Of a stretch of DNA of 48,631 nt, positions 36,834 to 46,497 are shown in pieces; position 1 is the first letter of the stretch; the number at the start of each line of letters is the position of its first letter. The position numbers and the translations under genes were made by a program. This DNA is from Elusimicrobiota bacterium. Its GTDB lineage: Bacteria; Elusimicrobiota; Elusimicrobia; FEN-1173. Location: contig JAEURZ010000022.1 in assembly GCA_016788905.1 (NCBI GenBank), positions 1 through 48,631 on the forward strand, read 5' to 3'. Under the pieces are notes generated by a model. It had not been told where the DNA came from. It ran no database searches and saw nothing but the letters and a program-made list of their open reading frames with translations.

Positions 36834-37382
36834 ATGAAAATTTACACAAAGGTTGGCGACGGTGGAGACACCTATTTGTTTGGAGGTCGGAAGCTTCGAA
36901 AAGATTCCCCCCGTGTGAAGGCCTATGGGGTGGTGGATGAGTTGAACTCTGTTCTTGGGTGGGCCGAAACGGAAACAAAAGCGCTGTCCGTCCGTCGATC
37001 CATTTCCATCATTCAAGAAGAGCTTTTTGTTTTGGGGGCTGATCTCTCGACCCCACGGGATGCCCCTGACTCCAAGAAAATTCCCCGAATTGGACCCGTT
37101 CAGATTGAACGTTTGGAACGGGAAATGGATACCCTTTCGCGCCATTTACCAGAACTTAGAAACTTTATTCTTCCTGGGGGGGCCGGGGGTGGTGCCTTGC
37201 TTCATCTCGCCCGGGCGGTTTGTCGAAGGGCCGAAAGGAGTTTAGTCGTTCTCTTAAAAAGGGACCAATCTTTTTTACACGCTCAAATCTATCTCAATCG
37301 TCTTTCCGACTGTCTTTTTTTGTTGGCCCGGACCGGGAACCAAAAGGCTCGTTCGCCTGAGAAAATATGGAAACCAACTTAA
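36834..37382 (+). CDS. PduO-type cob(I)alamin adenosyltransferase
   Basis: 182 residues. The ATP-binding N-terminus KIYTKVGDGGDTYLFGG, then RVKAYGVVDELNSVLGWAE, and the C-terminal FILPGGAGGGALLHLARAVCRRAERS region are the three conserved blocks of PduO-type ATP:corrinoid adenosyltransferases, which make adenosylcobalamin. Position-3 residues of KxxDELN and the Arg of the final helix are present, so activity is expected. It is divergent from nth across a 57-nt intergenic region and stands alone; no B12-dependent enzyme gene is adjacent. Confidence 0.92.
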   Translation: MKIYTKVGDGGDTYLFGGRKLRKDSPRVKAYGVVDELNSVLGWAETETKALSVRRSISIIQEELFVLGADLSTPRDAPDSKKIPRIGPVQIERLEREMDTLSRHLPELRNFILPGGAGGGALLHLARAVCRRAERSLVVLLKRDQSFLHAQIYLNRLSDCLFLLARTGNQKARSPEKIWKPT

Positions 37383-37413
37383 AATAATCACAGATGCTAA
37401 CGAAAGGAGCCTC

Positions 37414-38229
37414 CTACGTCGTCAGGACGGCCCAGCCTTGGCCGGGGGCTCCATCATAAGCGTGGAGGGCGAAGCGGGTGGTAGGGCCGAGGACTCCGAG
37501 CATGACGTAGAGATCGCTTAAATCGGCGGCGGGGTTTCCGACTCGGATCCAATAGGGGTCCATTTTCTTTATCTCAGGTCCCTTGCCATCTCGCAAACAA
37601 TTCAACACTTTTTGGTCGAAGATGACGGCCGCCATTCCGTCTTCCAAATGGAGGCAGGCGGTGAGGTTATGGGAGAGCCCTCCTCCCCCAAGGATCAACA
37701 CGTTCTTTCCTGATTTTTCAATGGCTTGGCGAATGACGCTTCCCCACTTGAGGCATGTTTCTAAAGAGAGTTCGGAAGAAGAGAGCGGTACGATTGGTTT
37801 TTCTCCATTTGGAAAGAGAACTTTGAGCGGGACCGCGGCCGCCACGTCGGCCCAATGGTGGCAAGCTTGAACGGGAAGCCCGTCCTTTTTCCCCGCCTCA
37901 ATTAATTGTTGGGCCAGTGCTGGATCCCCGGGGCAATTGTAACGGAGATCCACCGGGTAACCGGAAAAATCATTTTGGGCTGAATGAAATGCACTGGGTT
38001 CCACATAGAACCCTGAACGGGCGATCCAAAAGGGTGAGAGGACGATGACCGTGTCTACTTTGTTTTGGCGAACGGTTTTTCCCACTTCGCGAAGTGACTT
38101 TAGAACCGCGGAGGGGTTGTCGAGCTCTCCTTCGAATACCACAGGCCATTGGGGAACAATTATTCCCGAAACCGTTCCCAGTCGCCGATCGTCTTTCATC
38201 GGAGTCCGAGGGTTTGAAAGGACGGGCAT
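37414..38229 (-). CDS. LigB/MEMO-like family protein
   Basis: About 271 residues resembling the class III extradiol dioxygenase LigB family (also AMMECR-linked MEMO proteins): an initial VDTVIVLSPFWIARSGF strand-loop, YPVDLRYNCPGDPALAQQL, HHWADVAAAVPLKVLFP and the family-like GGGGLSHNL. The first Fe ligand, normally the His of the SPH motif, is Phe here, so iron-dependent activity is questionable. I take ATG 38229 (MPVLSNP), 11 nt from the ilvD stop; ATG 38199 is an alternative. The gene is the last of the minus-strand run. Confidence 0.6.
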   Translation of the reverse strand: MPVLSNPRTPMKDDRRLGTVSGIIVPQWPVVFEGELDNPSAVLKSLREVGKTVRQNKVDTVIVLSPFWIARSGFYVEPSAFHSAQNDFSGYPVDLRYNCPGDPALAQQLIEAGKKDGLPVQACHHWADVAAAVPLKVLFPNGEKPIVPLSSSELSLETCLKWGSVIRQAIEKSGKNVLILGGGGLSHNLTACLHLEDGMAAVIFDQKVLNCLRDGKGPEIKKMDPYWIRVGNPAADLSDLYVMLGVLGPTTRFALHAYDGAPGQGWAVLTT

Positions 38230-38239
38230 TGGGGGTGGG

Positions 38240-39943
38240 TTAGCGAGGGACCCGAAGCACCGCTCCTTCGGAGCCAGAGGTGACCAGGGCGGCGTAACGG
38301 GCAAGCCAGCCTCCCGGGTTATCTGTTGATTTTCGGGGCTTCCAGGCTTTCTTTCGTTTCATCAATTCTTTGTGGGAGAGTGCGACAGAAAGTTCCTGTT
38401 TTTCAGCATTGATGGTTATAAGGTCTCCATTCTTTAATAAAGCAATAGGACCACCCACGGCGGCTTCGGGGCAAACATGACCCACCACGCGGCCGTGGCT
38501 CCCCCCAGAAAACCTTCCGTCTGTTAACAAGCCGACCTTGTCCCCCATTCCTTTCCCAGAAAGGATCGCTGTTAACGACAGCATTTCCCTCATTCCCGGA
38601 CCACCCTTGGGGCCTTCGTAACGGACGACCACGACATCGCCCGGTTTAATGGATCCTTTCAGGGCGGCGGCCGTCGCCGCTTCTTCTCCATCGTAAACTT
38701 TGGCTGGACCAGTGATATGTGTATTTGTCAGTCCCCCCACTTTGGCAACGGCCCCTTCTGGCGCCAAATTTCCCTTTAAGACCACGAGTGGTCCTGTGGG
38801 TCGGAGGGGATTCTTTGGGTCCCGGATAACTTTTTGCCCCGCCGTTAAGTTGGGATAAGAGGCCAGGTTTTGGGCCAATGTTTTTCCAGTGACGGTCATG
38901 GTTTTCCCATCAATCATTCCATGTTTCAACATGAGTTTTAATATGGCGGGAACCCCTCCCGCTTTATGGAGGTCGTACATCACATACTGACCGGAGGGTT
39001 TTAGGTCCGCCAGGTGTGGCGTCCGTTTGGCAATTCTATTAAAGTCCGCCAGTTCAAGTTTGAGACCAAAAGCGTTGGCAATGGCCAAGAGGTGAAGGAC
39101 GGCGTTGGTGGACCCGCCCAAAACCATCACGAGAGCGATGGCGTTTTCAAGGGATGTTTTCGTTACGATGTCCCTGGGTCGGATCCCTTTCTTGATCAGG
39201 TCGACCACGGCTTTCCCCGCTGATTTGCATTCTTCGGTTTTTTCATTGGACTCCGCGGGATGGGAGGAGCTTCCAGGAAGACTCATTCCCAAGGTTTCTA
39301 TGGCGGAGGCCATGGTGTTTGCGGTGTACATTCCGCCACAGGATCCGGGGCCGGGGCAAGCGGCGCATTCAATCCCCTTTACGGTTTTTTCGTCAATGAG
39401 ATTGTTGTTGAATTGCCCAACGGCTTCAAAGATACTGACGATGTCCACGTCTTTTCCTTGGAACTTTCCAGGAAGGATCGATCCTCCATAAACGAACACG
39501 GAAGGTAAATTTAGGCGCCCCATGGCCATGAGGCACCCAGGCATGTTTTTGTCGCATCCCCCAATCGCCACGAACCCATCCATTCGTTGAGCGCCGACCA
39601 CGGTTTCAATGGAGTCGGCAATAATTTCGCGGCTGGGGAGGGAATACCTCATTCCAGGGGTGCCCATGGATATCCCATCGGATACGGTGATCGTATTGAA
39701 AATTTGGGGAGAACCACCGCCGGCCTTGGCCCCAGCTTTGGCACTTTCCGCGAGCTTATTGATGTGAATGTTGCATGGCGTAATCTCACTCCAGGTGCTG
39801 GCCACCCCAATCAAGGGTTTGTTGAAATCCTCGTCCGTGAAGCCCACGTCTCTCAACATGGCACGGTTCGGAGCGCGGTAAATGCCCTCCGTAATGGCAC
39901 GACTTTGAGCTCGCAAATCTTGGGATTGGGATAATGGGGGCAT
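38240..39943 (-). CDS. ilvD: Dihydroxy-acid dehydratase
   Basis: 567 residues. IlvD dehydrates dihydroxy acids in branched-chain amino-acid synthesis and carries a [2Fe-2S] or [4Fe-4S] cluster. The cluster cysteines lie in GGCDKNMPG and [20 protein letters not shown]. Later signatures include [13 protein letters not shown]-like [12 protein letters not shown] and [17 protein letters not shown] precedes the ATG at 39943 by 7 nt, deciding it against an in-frame GTG at 39958. Follows the SirB1-like gene by 11 nt. It is the only branched-chain gene in the window. Confidence 0.95.
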   Translation of the reverse strand: MPPLSQSQDLRAQSRAITEGIYRAPNRAMLRDVGFTDEDFNKPLIGVASTWSEITPCNIHINKLAESAKAGAKAGGGSPQIFNTITVSDGISMGTPGMRYSLPSREIIADSIETVVGAQRMDGFVAIGGCDKNMPGCLMAMGRLNLPSVFVYGGSILPGKFQGKDVDIVSIFEAVGQFNNNLIDEKTVKGIECAACPGPGSCGGMYTANTMASAIETLGMSLPGSSSHPAESNEKTEECKSAGKAVVDLIKKGIRPRDIVTKTSLENAIALVMVLGGSTNAVLHLLAIANAFGLKLELADFNRIAKRTPHLADLKPSGQYVMYDLHKAGGVPAILKLMLKHGMIDGKTMTVTGKTLAQNLASYPNLTAGQKVIRDPKNPLRPTGPLVVLKGNLAPEGAVAKVGGLTNTHITGPAKVYDGEEAATAAALKGSIKPGDVVVVRYEGPKGGPGMREMLSLTAILSGKGMGDKVGLLTDGRFSGGSHGRVVGHVCPEAAVGGPIALLKNGDLITINAEKQELSVALSHKELMKRKKAWKPRKSTDNPGGWLARYAALVTSGSEGAVLRVPR

Positions 39944-39954
39944 GGGGTTTCTCC

Positions 39955-40788
39955 TCACTTTAACTCTTTCATTATAATTTTTTGTAATTTTAGAATTTCC
40001 GAACGGTCTGTGGTGTTCGGGGCTTTCCTTAAATAGAGTTCCAAGTCGGCTAAGGCCGGTTGGAGGTGTTTGAGATGATATCGCACTAACCCGCGGTCAC
40101 GAATCTGTGACCAATCCTCGGGCGCGAGAAGGACCATTTTGTCTATGACCGCGTGGCCCTTCGCAAAAGAACGGGATTCCATATAAATGTTCTTTAAATT
40201 AATAAGCACGCGCAAAAGGATCCCGCGCGGGCCAATGGGCGTAAAATGAGCTGGCGTGAGGGGCATTTTACCATCGAAGATTTTAGCAACCCGCTCGGCA
40301 CATTCTTTTTCATTCAAAAGCTGGCCTTGGTGGAACGGGTCCACATAAAATGTTCGTCCAGGCGTGACCAGGCCCGTTATAAAATGACCGGGAAGCCCTA
40401 TCCCCACGAGGGGGATGTCAGCCCGTCGAGCCACTTCCATATAGAGGAGCGAAAGGGTAATGGGAATGCCTACGCGTCTGTCCAACACTTCGTTCAAAAA
40501 ACTGTTCCGTGGATCGTAATATTCTTCTGAATTTCCTTTAAAACCTTCCTCGTCAAAGAGGACTCCGTTCAGTGCGGCAATGGTCCCAATGGGGTCACGC
40601 CCGAGGCTGAGGCGTTCTGTTACGCGGGAAGAGTAGGCGGCCAACTTGTCCAGATAGGGTTGTGGTGCGAGCGTGGGATACTCGTCTTGGGCCATGAGCA
40701 GGGCCGCTCGAGCTAGATCAATGGTGGTTTCGTTCCCTTTGATCAGGTGGGAGAGTTCCTCGCGTGGGGTGCGGCCGGTTTCGGTCAC
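39955..40788 (-). CDS. SirB1/transglutaminase-like family protein
   Basis: 277 residues. [46 protein letters not shown] is the core of the SirB1-type transglutaminase-like domain, followed by a tetratricopeptide-like tail ([39 protein letters not shown]). The Cys of active transglutaminases is not evident (ITLSLLY), as is usual in this family. The GTG start overlaps the HAD stop. Function is unknown. Confidence 0.82.
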   Translation of the reverse strand: MTETGRTPREELSHLIKGNETTIDLARAALLMAQDEYPTLAPQPYLDKLAAYSSRVTERLSLGRDPIGTIAALNGVLFDEEGFKGNSEEYYDPRNSFLNEVLDRRVGIPITLSLLYMEVARRADIPLVGIGLPGHFITGLVTPGRTFYVDPFHQGQLLNEKECAERVAKIFDGKMPLTPAHFTPIGPRGILLRVLINLKNIYMESRSFAKGHAVIDKMVLLAPEDWSQIRDRGLVRYHLKHLQPALADLELYLRKAPNTTDRSEILKLQKIIMKELK

Positions 40789-41477
40789 GGGATGGAAGTG
40801 GAAAAGAGACTCTCGAGATCTTTCAGTCGGAGCGCGGTTAGGACAGGGGCCACGCGATCGGCAGTGGCCAATTCCTCTGCGGGGTAGGTGGTTGTCACCG
40901 CGACGACTTTCATTCCAGCCCCCTGAGCGGAAAGGAGCCCATGTTTGGAATCTTCAACCACTAAACATTCTTCCGGTTGAATGTTTTTTTGGGGGTATTT
41001 GAGGTTCAATCCTTCCAGTGCTTTCAGATACGCGTCCGGAGCGGGTTTTCCCCTTAGGACATCTTCAGCGGCCACCACCACGTCAAAGTAATGCCGTATT
41101 CCAGCCGCTTCGATCATGAGGAGAACTTCTTCCCGCAACGCCCCCGAGGCCATGGCCAGCGGATACTTTTGAGAAACCGCCATCACAAATTCAACGACAC
41201 CCGGAAGGATTACGAGATTCTGCGCGGCTGTTTTTTTGTATAGAGCTGTTTTTTTAGCAATCAATCGATCGCGATCCCGTTCGCTTAGTGGTTTCCCCCG
41301 TGACGCATACACCGCGTTAAAACAGCCGCGATCATCCATGGCCAGATATTTTTCTACATATTCGGTTTGTGATAAGGGAACGCCTTCCTCTTCAAGGACC
41401 TTTTGAAATAGAGAAAAGTGCAAATGTTCTGAATCGGCAATCACTCCATCGCAATCAAAAATAATTGCTTTTAACAT
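40785..41477 (-). CDS. HAD-superfamily phosphatase, beta-phosphoglucomutase/phosphatase-like
   Basis: 230 residues. Motif I is FDCDGVIADSE, motif II ASGALREE, motif III lysine in RGKPAPDAY and motif IV VVEDSKHGLLSAQGAGM, all standard for subclass I HAD hydrolases with the C1 cap. The short substrate is not predictable; sugar phosphates are usual. AAGGAG 8 nt before the ATG at 41477 supports that start. The start overlaps the end of the HpnE-like gene by 7 nt. Confidence 0.85.
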   Translation of the reverse strand: MLKAIIFDCDGVIADSEHLHFSLFQKVLEEEGVPLSQTEYVEKYLAMDDRGCFNAVYASRGKPLSERDRDRLIAKKTALYKKTAAQNLVILPGVVEFVMAVSQKYPLAMASGALREEVLLMIEAAGIRHYFDVVVAAEDVLRGKPAPDAYLKALEGLNLKYPQKNIQPEECLVVEDSKHGLLSAQGAGMKVVAVTTTYPAEELATADRVAPVLTALRLKDLESLFSTSIP

Positions 41478-42904
41478 GGGACACACTCCTTTGCTTCATG
41501 TCGTGCGGAACCCGATGGGGTCAGGTGGGCCAAGGCGAGCGCGGCGGCTTGGTGACCGCTTCGTGTGGCGGCTTCAATGGTGGGTGGAAGGCCCACATCC
41601 ACCCAATCTCCAGCAAGAAAAAAATTGGTTAAAGACGTTTGGACCTTGGGACGGGAGCGATGAAACAACGGGGTTGGGGTCGGGGTGGCGTGTCGTTCCC
41701 ATAGGACAGAGGCGTGAAACGGTTCTTCTTTGAAGTCTGGAAACGCCCGCCGGAGGTCTTCCCGGGCCATCTCGATTAACTCTGTCGAAGATCTGTTTTC
41801 ATAGGAATTTGCCGCGCTGATCACCGCAGAGATCTGTCCACTGGCCGTAGGGCCCCAAAGAGTTTCGCGGTTAAACACCCACTGGAGATTCAGGTCCAAG
41901 AGTCCAATGAGAGGTTCTTGAAAAGGCGTCTTTTTAAACCAAAAGTTGATCGCCACAATGGGCGAATGGGGATGATTGATCAAAGGAGCCATAGCAGCGG
42001 ATAGAGGGACAGGGATGATTCGCAGCGCGGCGTGAAGCGATGTGGCGAGGATGAAAATGTCAGCCTTCACAGGTTCATCCCCATAAATCCCAACCGAGGT
42101 CACCCGATTCCCCTCAACGTTAAACCCTGTCGCTTTTTGTCTCAAGGCCAGTCTGCCTTCCGCTCGCTGAAGGTAGGGACCCAATTCCATCGACCAAAGC
42201 CGATTGAGCGAGAGGGTGGCGTGTCCTAGGGATCGGGAATCTCCTTTAGCGAAAAGGCATTCTTTTAAGACAATGAGCAGGGAAGCGGCCGCGGCCTGAT
42301 CGGTGTGTTCGTTCAAGGTCGCTAGGCAGAGAGGGTCCCAAAACGCTCGTCGGGCACCTGGGGTTTGTCCCAAATAGGAAAGCCATTGTGAAACGGTCAA
42401 GTCGCTTACACGTCGGGTGGAAGCGATGCGCGAGCGCGTCAAGCCCCAGAGTAAGGACAGGCGGTCTTTCACTGTCAATTCGCTAAAAAAAACTACTCCT
42501 CCCGCCAATCCGATGTTTCCAGAAAATAATCGGGGTTCTAAAATAGACTTTTTTCCTAACCGATTGATAAAAGGTATTCGTAATGATTTTGAAAATCGAA
42601 TTCGGTTTTCCACGCGCAACCGACGGAGGAATGTCCGGGTGTCACGATAGGCCCCCATGAGGAGATGTTGGCCATTGTCCACGTCCTGTTTGGTGACACC
42701 ATCTTTAAATGATGACGTCCGACCACCCAAGGTGGCCCGTTCTTCAATGAGTGTCACGGCCACACCGGCTTCTGCCAGCGCTGAAGCCGCACTGGCTCCA
42801 GCGAATCCTCCCCCGATGACGACGGCATGAAACCGCTCCCCACCTGAATCTTCGGAGTGGGCCGTGTTATTAAATGTTGGTTGCTTTCGTCTCGTTTCCA
42901 CCAT
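41471..42904 (-). CDS. hpnE: Hydroxysqualene dehydroxylase-like FAD oxidoreductase
   Basis: 477 residues. The FAD-binding Rossmann start is VVIGGGFAGASAASALAEAG, then GGRTSSF, and DNGQHLLMGAYRDT, which resembles the HpnE (squalene-associated FAD-dependent desaturase) signature; the C-terminal FLAGDWVDVGLPPTIEAATRSG is the usual FAD-contact end of amine-oxidase-like flavoproteins. HpnE reduces hydroxysqualene in hopanoid and carotenoid-related pathways. HpnC and HpnD genes are not next to it, so a phytoene-desaturase-like role remains possible. Confidence 0.72.
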   Translation of the reverse strand: MVETRRKQPTFNNTAHSEDSGGERFHAVVIGGGFAGASAASALAEAGVAVTLIEERATLGGRTSSFKDGVTKQDVDNGQHLLMGAYRDTRTFLRRLRVENRIRFSKSLRIPFINRLGKKSILEPRLFSGNIGLAGGVVFFSELTVKDRLSLLWGLTRSRIASTRRVSDLTVSQWLSYLGQTPGARRAFWDPLCLATLNEHTDQAAAASLLIVLKECLFAKGDSRSLGHATLSLNRLWSMELGPYLQRAEGRLALRQKATGFNVEGNRVTSVGIYGDEPVKADIFILATSLHAALRIIPVPLSAAMAPLINHPHSPIVAINFWFKKTPFQEPLIGLLDLNLQWVFNRETLWGPTASGQISAVISAANSYENRSSTELIEMAREDLRRAFPDFKEEPFHASVLWERHATPTPTPLFHRSRPKVQTSLTNFFLAGDWVDVGLPPTIEAATRSGHQAAALALAHLTPSGSARHEAKECVPC

Positions 42905-42909
42905 AATGG

Positions 42910-42953
42910 AAACACCCCCACTCCCCGTTTGGTGTAGGAGAGTGGGGGTGTTT
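42910..42953 (-). terminator. Hairpin between peroxiredoxin and hpnE-like gene
   Basis: A 14-bp perfect stem (42910-42923 with 42940-42953) rich in G:C pairs and a 16-nt loop. On the minus strand it follows the peroxiredoxin stop at 42966 and is followed by a short TTT, so it is probably an intrinsic terminator for that gene. Confidence 0.65.
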
Positions 42954-42965
42954 AATTAAATAAGG

Positions 42966-43574
42966 CTACTTCAGCGCTTCCGCCACGCGGCCGACGAGGG
43001 TCGCTTCGTTCTTGGCGGTTTTCAGGGTTTTCCCCCCTTGACTCCAGTTGGCAGGACACGCCTCTTCAGGGTGGGTGGCGAGATAGGCGTTGGCTTGGGC
43101 TTTTCGGAGTAGTTCCGCGGCGTTCCGGCCCACGTTATAGAAGTTGACTTCACTGGAAGCCAGCTTGCCATCAGGGCTGATGATGAACGTTCCACGAAGG
43201 GCCAAACCTGTGGCCTCATCGTAGACGCCGAAAAGGCGAGAAACTTTCCCTGTTGGATCCGCGGCCATGGGGAATTTTAACCCAGCCAAAAGCTTCTCTT
43301 CCCGTTGCCAAGCCAAATGAACGAACTTGGTGTCTGTGGAAACGGAGACGATTTCGGCGCCAGCTTTTTCCATTTCTTCGTATTTCGTGGCCACGTCGGC
43401 CAACTCGGTTGGGCAAACGAAGGTGTAATCGGCGGGGTAGAACACCAACACAGTCCACTTTTTCTTCTTCTTGAGTTCAGCCAAAGAAACTTTTTCAAAG
43501 GCGTGGCTCTTGGGGTTATATGATTCCATCTCAAAGTCTGGAACCTGCTGACCAACTCGAACGATGTCACTCAT
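42966..43574 (-). CDS. 2-Cys peroxiredoxin (AhpC/TSA family)
   Basis: 202 residues. The peroxidatic cysteine lies in YTFVCPTE (Cys54) and the resolving cysteine candidate in EEACPANW (Cys173), the typical 2-Cys Prx1/AhpC arrangement. Family motifs SVSTDTKFVHLAW and RGTFIISPDGK are present. AAGGAG sits 7-8 nt upstream of the ATG. No AhpF or thioredoxin-reductase gene is adjacent, so the electron donor is unknown. Confidence 0.94.
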   Translation of the reverse strand: MSDIVRVGQQVPDFEMESYNPKSHAFEKVSLAELKKKKKWTVLVFYPADYTFVCPTELADVATKYEEMEKAGAEIVSVSTDTKFVHLAWQREEKLLAGLKFPMAADPTGKVSRLFGVYDEATGLALRGTFIISPDGKLASSEVNFYNVGRNAAELLRKAQANAYLATHPEEACPANWSQGGKTLKTAKNEATLVGRVAEALK

Positions 43575-43603
43575 GGAATTCTCCTTTTTTAATGAATATA
43601 AAT

Positions 43604-45343
43604 TTAAGATTTATCTGTAACGAGGGTCTTTATGAGATTCATAAATTCTTCCAGGGGCATGGAACCTAAATCTTTCCCCTCCCGCGTTCGAACGGAAACG
43701 GATCGTGATTCAGCTTCCCGTCCCCCGACCACAAGCATGAACGGAACTTTTTGTAGGGTCGTCTCACGAATCTTAGCGCCAATCTTATCCGCCGCCGTAT
43801 TGACTTGAACCCGTAAACCGGCCTTTTTTAATTCGGTATAGACCTGATCCGCGTAAGGCAAAAACTTATCAGAAATGGGAAGAACCATGGCTTGGACCGG
43901 TGCCAACCAAGCAGGGAACGCTCCCGCGTAATGCTCGATGAGAACCCCAAAGAACCGTTCCAGCGACCCCAAAAGCGCCCGATGGATCATGAACACCTGA
44001 GTTTCCCCACCCTTTTCGTCTCGATAGTTAATATGGAATCGTTCCGGGTTATTAAAGTCCACTTGCACAGTTGAACACTGCCATTGTCGGCCCAAGGAAT
44101 CTTTGATTTTGAGATCAATTTTAGGGCCATAAAAGACTCCCTCACCCGGATCAATGGTGTAGGGCAATCCAACGGTTTCTAATGCTTTTTTTAAAGCGCC
44201 TTCCGCATGGGCCCATCCCTCTAAGGTGCCCGAATATTTATCAGGACGTGTCGAGAGTTTGACCTCGTATTCTTTGAATCCAAACATGGAGAGAATTTCT
44301 GTGATGATCTTTAATGTGTCAATGACTTCCTGTTCCACCTGATCCGGTCGACAAAAAATATGGGCATCATCCTGCGTAAAACCACGGACGCGCATGAGAC
44401 CGTGAAGAACACCGCTCCGTTCGAACCGATACACTGTGCCAAATTCAGCGTATCGTATGGGGAGTTCCCGGTAAGAATGAAGAGCCGATTTGTAAATGAG
44501 GATGTGGCCCGGACAGTTCATGGGTTTGAGCAAAAACTCTTGGTTTTCCAAGTCCATGGCCGGGTACATGTTGTCCCGGTAATAATCCAAATGCCCGGAC
44601 GTTTTCCAAAGAGCCGAGCGAGCCACGTGGGGAGTATAAACAAAATCGTAGCCATGGGCGCTCAAATAGTCCTTCAGCGTGTCTTCAACGATTCGGCGGA
44701 GAACCGCTCCTTTGGGGAGCCAATAAACAAACCCAGATCCCCCCTCTTCATGTTCAATGCTGAAAAGACCGAGTTTCGGGCCCAGGTCCCGGTGATCCCT
44801 CTTTTTAGCCTCTTCCACACGAGTCAGGTAAGCGTCCAGTTCTTCTTGGGTGGGCCAGGCGGTTCCGTAAATACGTTGCAACCGCTCCCGTTTTTCATCC
44901 CCCCGCCAATACGAGCCTGCTATCTTTGTGAGTTTAAAATGTCGAATGGATCCCGTTGTTTCCACGTGGCCACCACGGCAAAGATCTGTGAAGTCACCAT
45001 GGGAGCAATAGGTGACGGTTGGTGAGCCCAGGTCCTCAATCAGCTCAACCTTGTATTTTTCGCCTTTCCCGGCCCAAAACTTTTTCGCTTCTTCGGAGGT
45101 ATGGGTGCTCATGATGAAGGGATGGTTTCCCTTAACGATTTCACGCATGCGTGCTTCAATCTTGGGTAGGTCTTCTGGGGTGAAAGATTGGGGACTATCA
45201 AAATCATAATAAAAGCCATCTTCCACAGGCGGGCCAATGGTGATTTTTGTCCCTGGGAAAAGTTCTTGGACAGCTTGAGCCATGACGTGAGTGGTCGAAT
45301 GACGCAAGGCGTCCATATCAACTTTCGAGGTTTCAGTGGACAT
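43604..45343 (-). CDS. thrS: Threonyl-tRNA synthetase lacking the TGS domain
   Basis: 579 residues. The protein begins directly at the editing domain: HSTTHVMAQAVQ (His motif HxxxH) and DLCRGGHV. The class II catalytic core follows with PMNCPGHILIYKS, motif 2 RFERSGVLHGLMRVRGFTQDDAHIF and motif 3 region VMIHRALLGSLERF-like MIHRALLGSLERFFGVL, and then the anticodon-binding C-terminal domain. The usual N-terminal TGS domain (about 60 residues) is absent. No in-frame upstream start exists because of a stop 44 nt before the ATG. Confidence 0.93.
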   Translation of the reverse strand: MSTETSKVDMDALRHSTTHVMAQAVQELFPGTKITIGPPVEDGFYYDFDSPQSFTPEDLPKIEARMREIVKGNHPFIMSTHTSEEAKKFWAGKGEKYKVELIEDLGSPTVTYCSHGDFTDLCRGGHVETTGSIRHFKLTKIAGSYWRGDEKRERLQRIYGTAWPTQEELDAYLTRVEEAKKRDHRDLGPKLGLFSIEHEEGGSGFVYWLPKGAVLRRIVEDTLKDYLSAHGYDFVYTPHVARSALWKTSGHLDYYRDNMYPAMDLENQEFLLKPMNCPGHILIYKSALHSYRELPIRYAEFGTVYRFERSGVLHGLMRVRGFTQDDAHIFCRPDQVEQEVIDTLKIITEILSMFGFKEYEVKLSTRPDKYSGTLEGWAHAEGALKKALETVGLPYTIDPGEGVFYGPKIDLKIKDSLGRQWQCSTVQVDFNNPERFHINYRDEKGGETQVFMIHRALLGSLERFFGVLIEHYAGAFPAWLAPVQAMVLPISDKFLPYADQVYTELKKAGLRVQVNTAADKIGAKIRETTLQKVPFMLVVGGREAESRSVSVRTREGKDLGSMPLEEFMNLIKTLVTDKS

Positions 45344-45481
45344 TTTCGGTATCTTCCTTGGAATAAAAATGGTGGGGTTCTCTCATTGGGCCCGAAAATT
45401 GAGGACACCCCGGAGCTAAACACGGAAATTTTATTAACTTTCCCAAATATAGCACATAAATTTCGGGATGCATACCGTATT

Positions 45482-45506
45482 GGGGGACGTTCTCAACTAA
45501 TCAACT
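45482..45506 (+). repeat. Left terminal inverted repeat
   Basis: 25 nt, perfect inverted match to 46530-46554. Includes the stop codon of the transposase. Confidence 0.9.
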
Positions 45507-46491
45507 TACTGAGCTCTGGGATCGATTCGAGAAAATCTCTTCCTCGTTCCTTTGCTTTCGATGCCGCCTGCACACTCATTCCAGTCATCTCCGCCATGGA
45601 TTTACATGACATACCCTTATACCCTGTCCCGAGGTATATTAATAGGGCCTTCGCTTCGCTCACGGCTGAGCGGCGCCCTTTTCTCAACAGGTCCCTCTTG
45701 TCAATATTCATCGCTTTCGCAACCTTTTCCGTAAGGTCCTCGATCGTTAGATTTACCTTTACCAACGACTCTTTTTCCGCCTCTTTCAATACAGATTCCA
45801 CAAAATCACCACTCCCCAATATTCGATCGTCATAGGCCATCTTGGGTTCTCTTTGCAGGCCCCCCCACTGTCCTGGTTTCCTCCCTAAACTACGCAAGAG
45901 GCCTCCGCCTATCAGATCTTCCCTTTTCCCTTGACCAAGGCCTTCTTTGACAAATGCCAGGTAACGCTTTTGTGACTCACGTCGTGTCGAACCAAAGCTT
46001 CGAAGAACATCATCAACCTCTTGCCACTTCCGCGGTTTGTGGTCCATCAGGGTCCCATGGCCAGCCCAGGGAAATAATTTCAGGTTATCCAGGGTCTTAA
46101 CAATTCCAGCTCGCACGGGGTTCAGATGAATGTATCGGACAAGTTCAATGAGGTAGGAATCTCGATCGCAAAGAATCGATTTGTATCGGTTTTGGAAAAG
46201 ATGTCCAGATCGACGATACCGCCGGTTAAAATACCCCACATACCCAGTCATTAGCCTCCGCATCAGGGGGGCAGCGGTTCCCTGGGGGCCCGACTGAATC
46301 AGAAGGTGAAAATGATTTGGCATCAAGACCCAGGCGAGACATCGGCATTTCGACTTTTCCAAACCAATTCGCAGACGTTCAAGGAATTCAGAATAATCAG
46401 CGGCATCAAGAAATATCTTGCGCCGTTCGTTTCCCCGCGCAATGACATGAAAGAGACCACCAGGAATCACAAGGCGTGCGCGTCGAGGCAT
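45493..46491 (-). CDS. REP-associated-type HUH (Y1) transposase with DnaA-like C-terminal domain
   Basis: 332 residues. The N-terminal 180 residues are a Y1 transposase domain: GGLFHVIARGNERRKIF, the HUH motif PNHFHLLIQ, SGHLFQNRYKSI and VRYIHLNPVRAGIV, all typical of TnpA-REP-like proteins. The C-terminal 100 residues (LTIEDLTEKVAKAMNIDKRDLLRKGRR, SEAKALLIYLGTGYKGMSCKSMAEMTGMSVQAASKAKER) resemble the helix-turn-helix of DnaA domain IV, as in other family members. ATG 46491 is 6 nt after a -10 TATTAT, so a leaderless transcript is likely. Confidence 0.9.
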   Translation of the reverse strand: MPRRARLVIPGGLFHVIARGNERRKIFLDAADYSEFLERLRIGLEKSKCRCLAWVLMPNHFHLLIQSGPQGTAAPLMRRLMTGYVGYFNRRYRRSGHLFQNRYKSILCDRDSYLIELVRYIHLNPVRAGIVKTLDNLKLFPWAGHGTLMDHKPRKWQEVDDVLRSFGSTRRESQKRYLAFVKEGLGQGKREDLIGGGLLRSLGRKPGQWGGLQREPKMAYDDRILGSGDFVESVLKEAEKESLVKVNLTIEDLTEKVAKAMNIDKRDLLRKGRRSAVSEAKALLIYLGTGYKGMSCKSMAEMTGMSVQAASKAKERGRDFLESIPELSKLIS

Positions 46492-46497
46492 GGCCCA

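Noticed and set aside
44360-45025. 221-codon open frame on the plus strand
   Set aside because: Antisense to thrS, whose protein is fully recognisable; a long shadow frame caused by codon bias.
45188-45835. 215-codon open frame on the plus strand
   Set aside because: Antisense across the 5' end of thrS, the transposon left end and the transposase; it crosses the element boundary and has no recognisable features.
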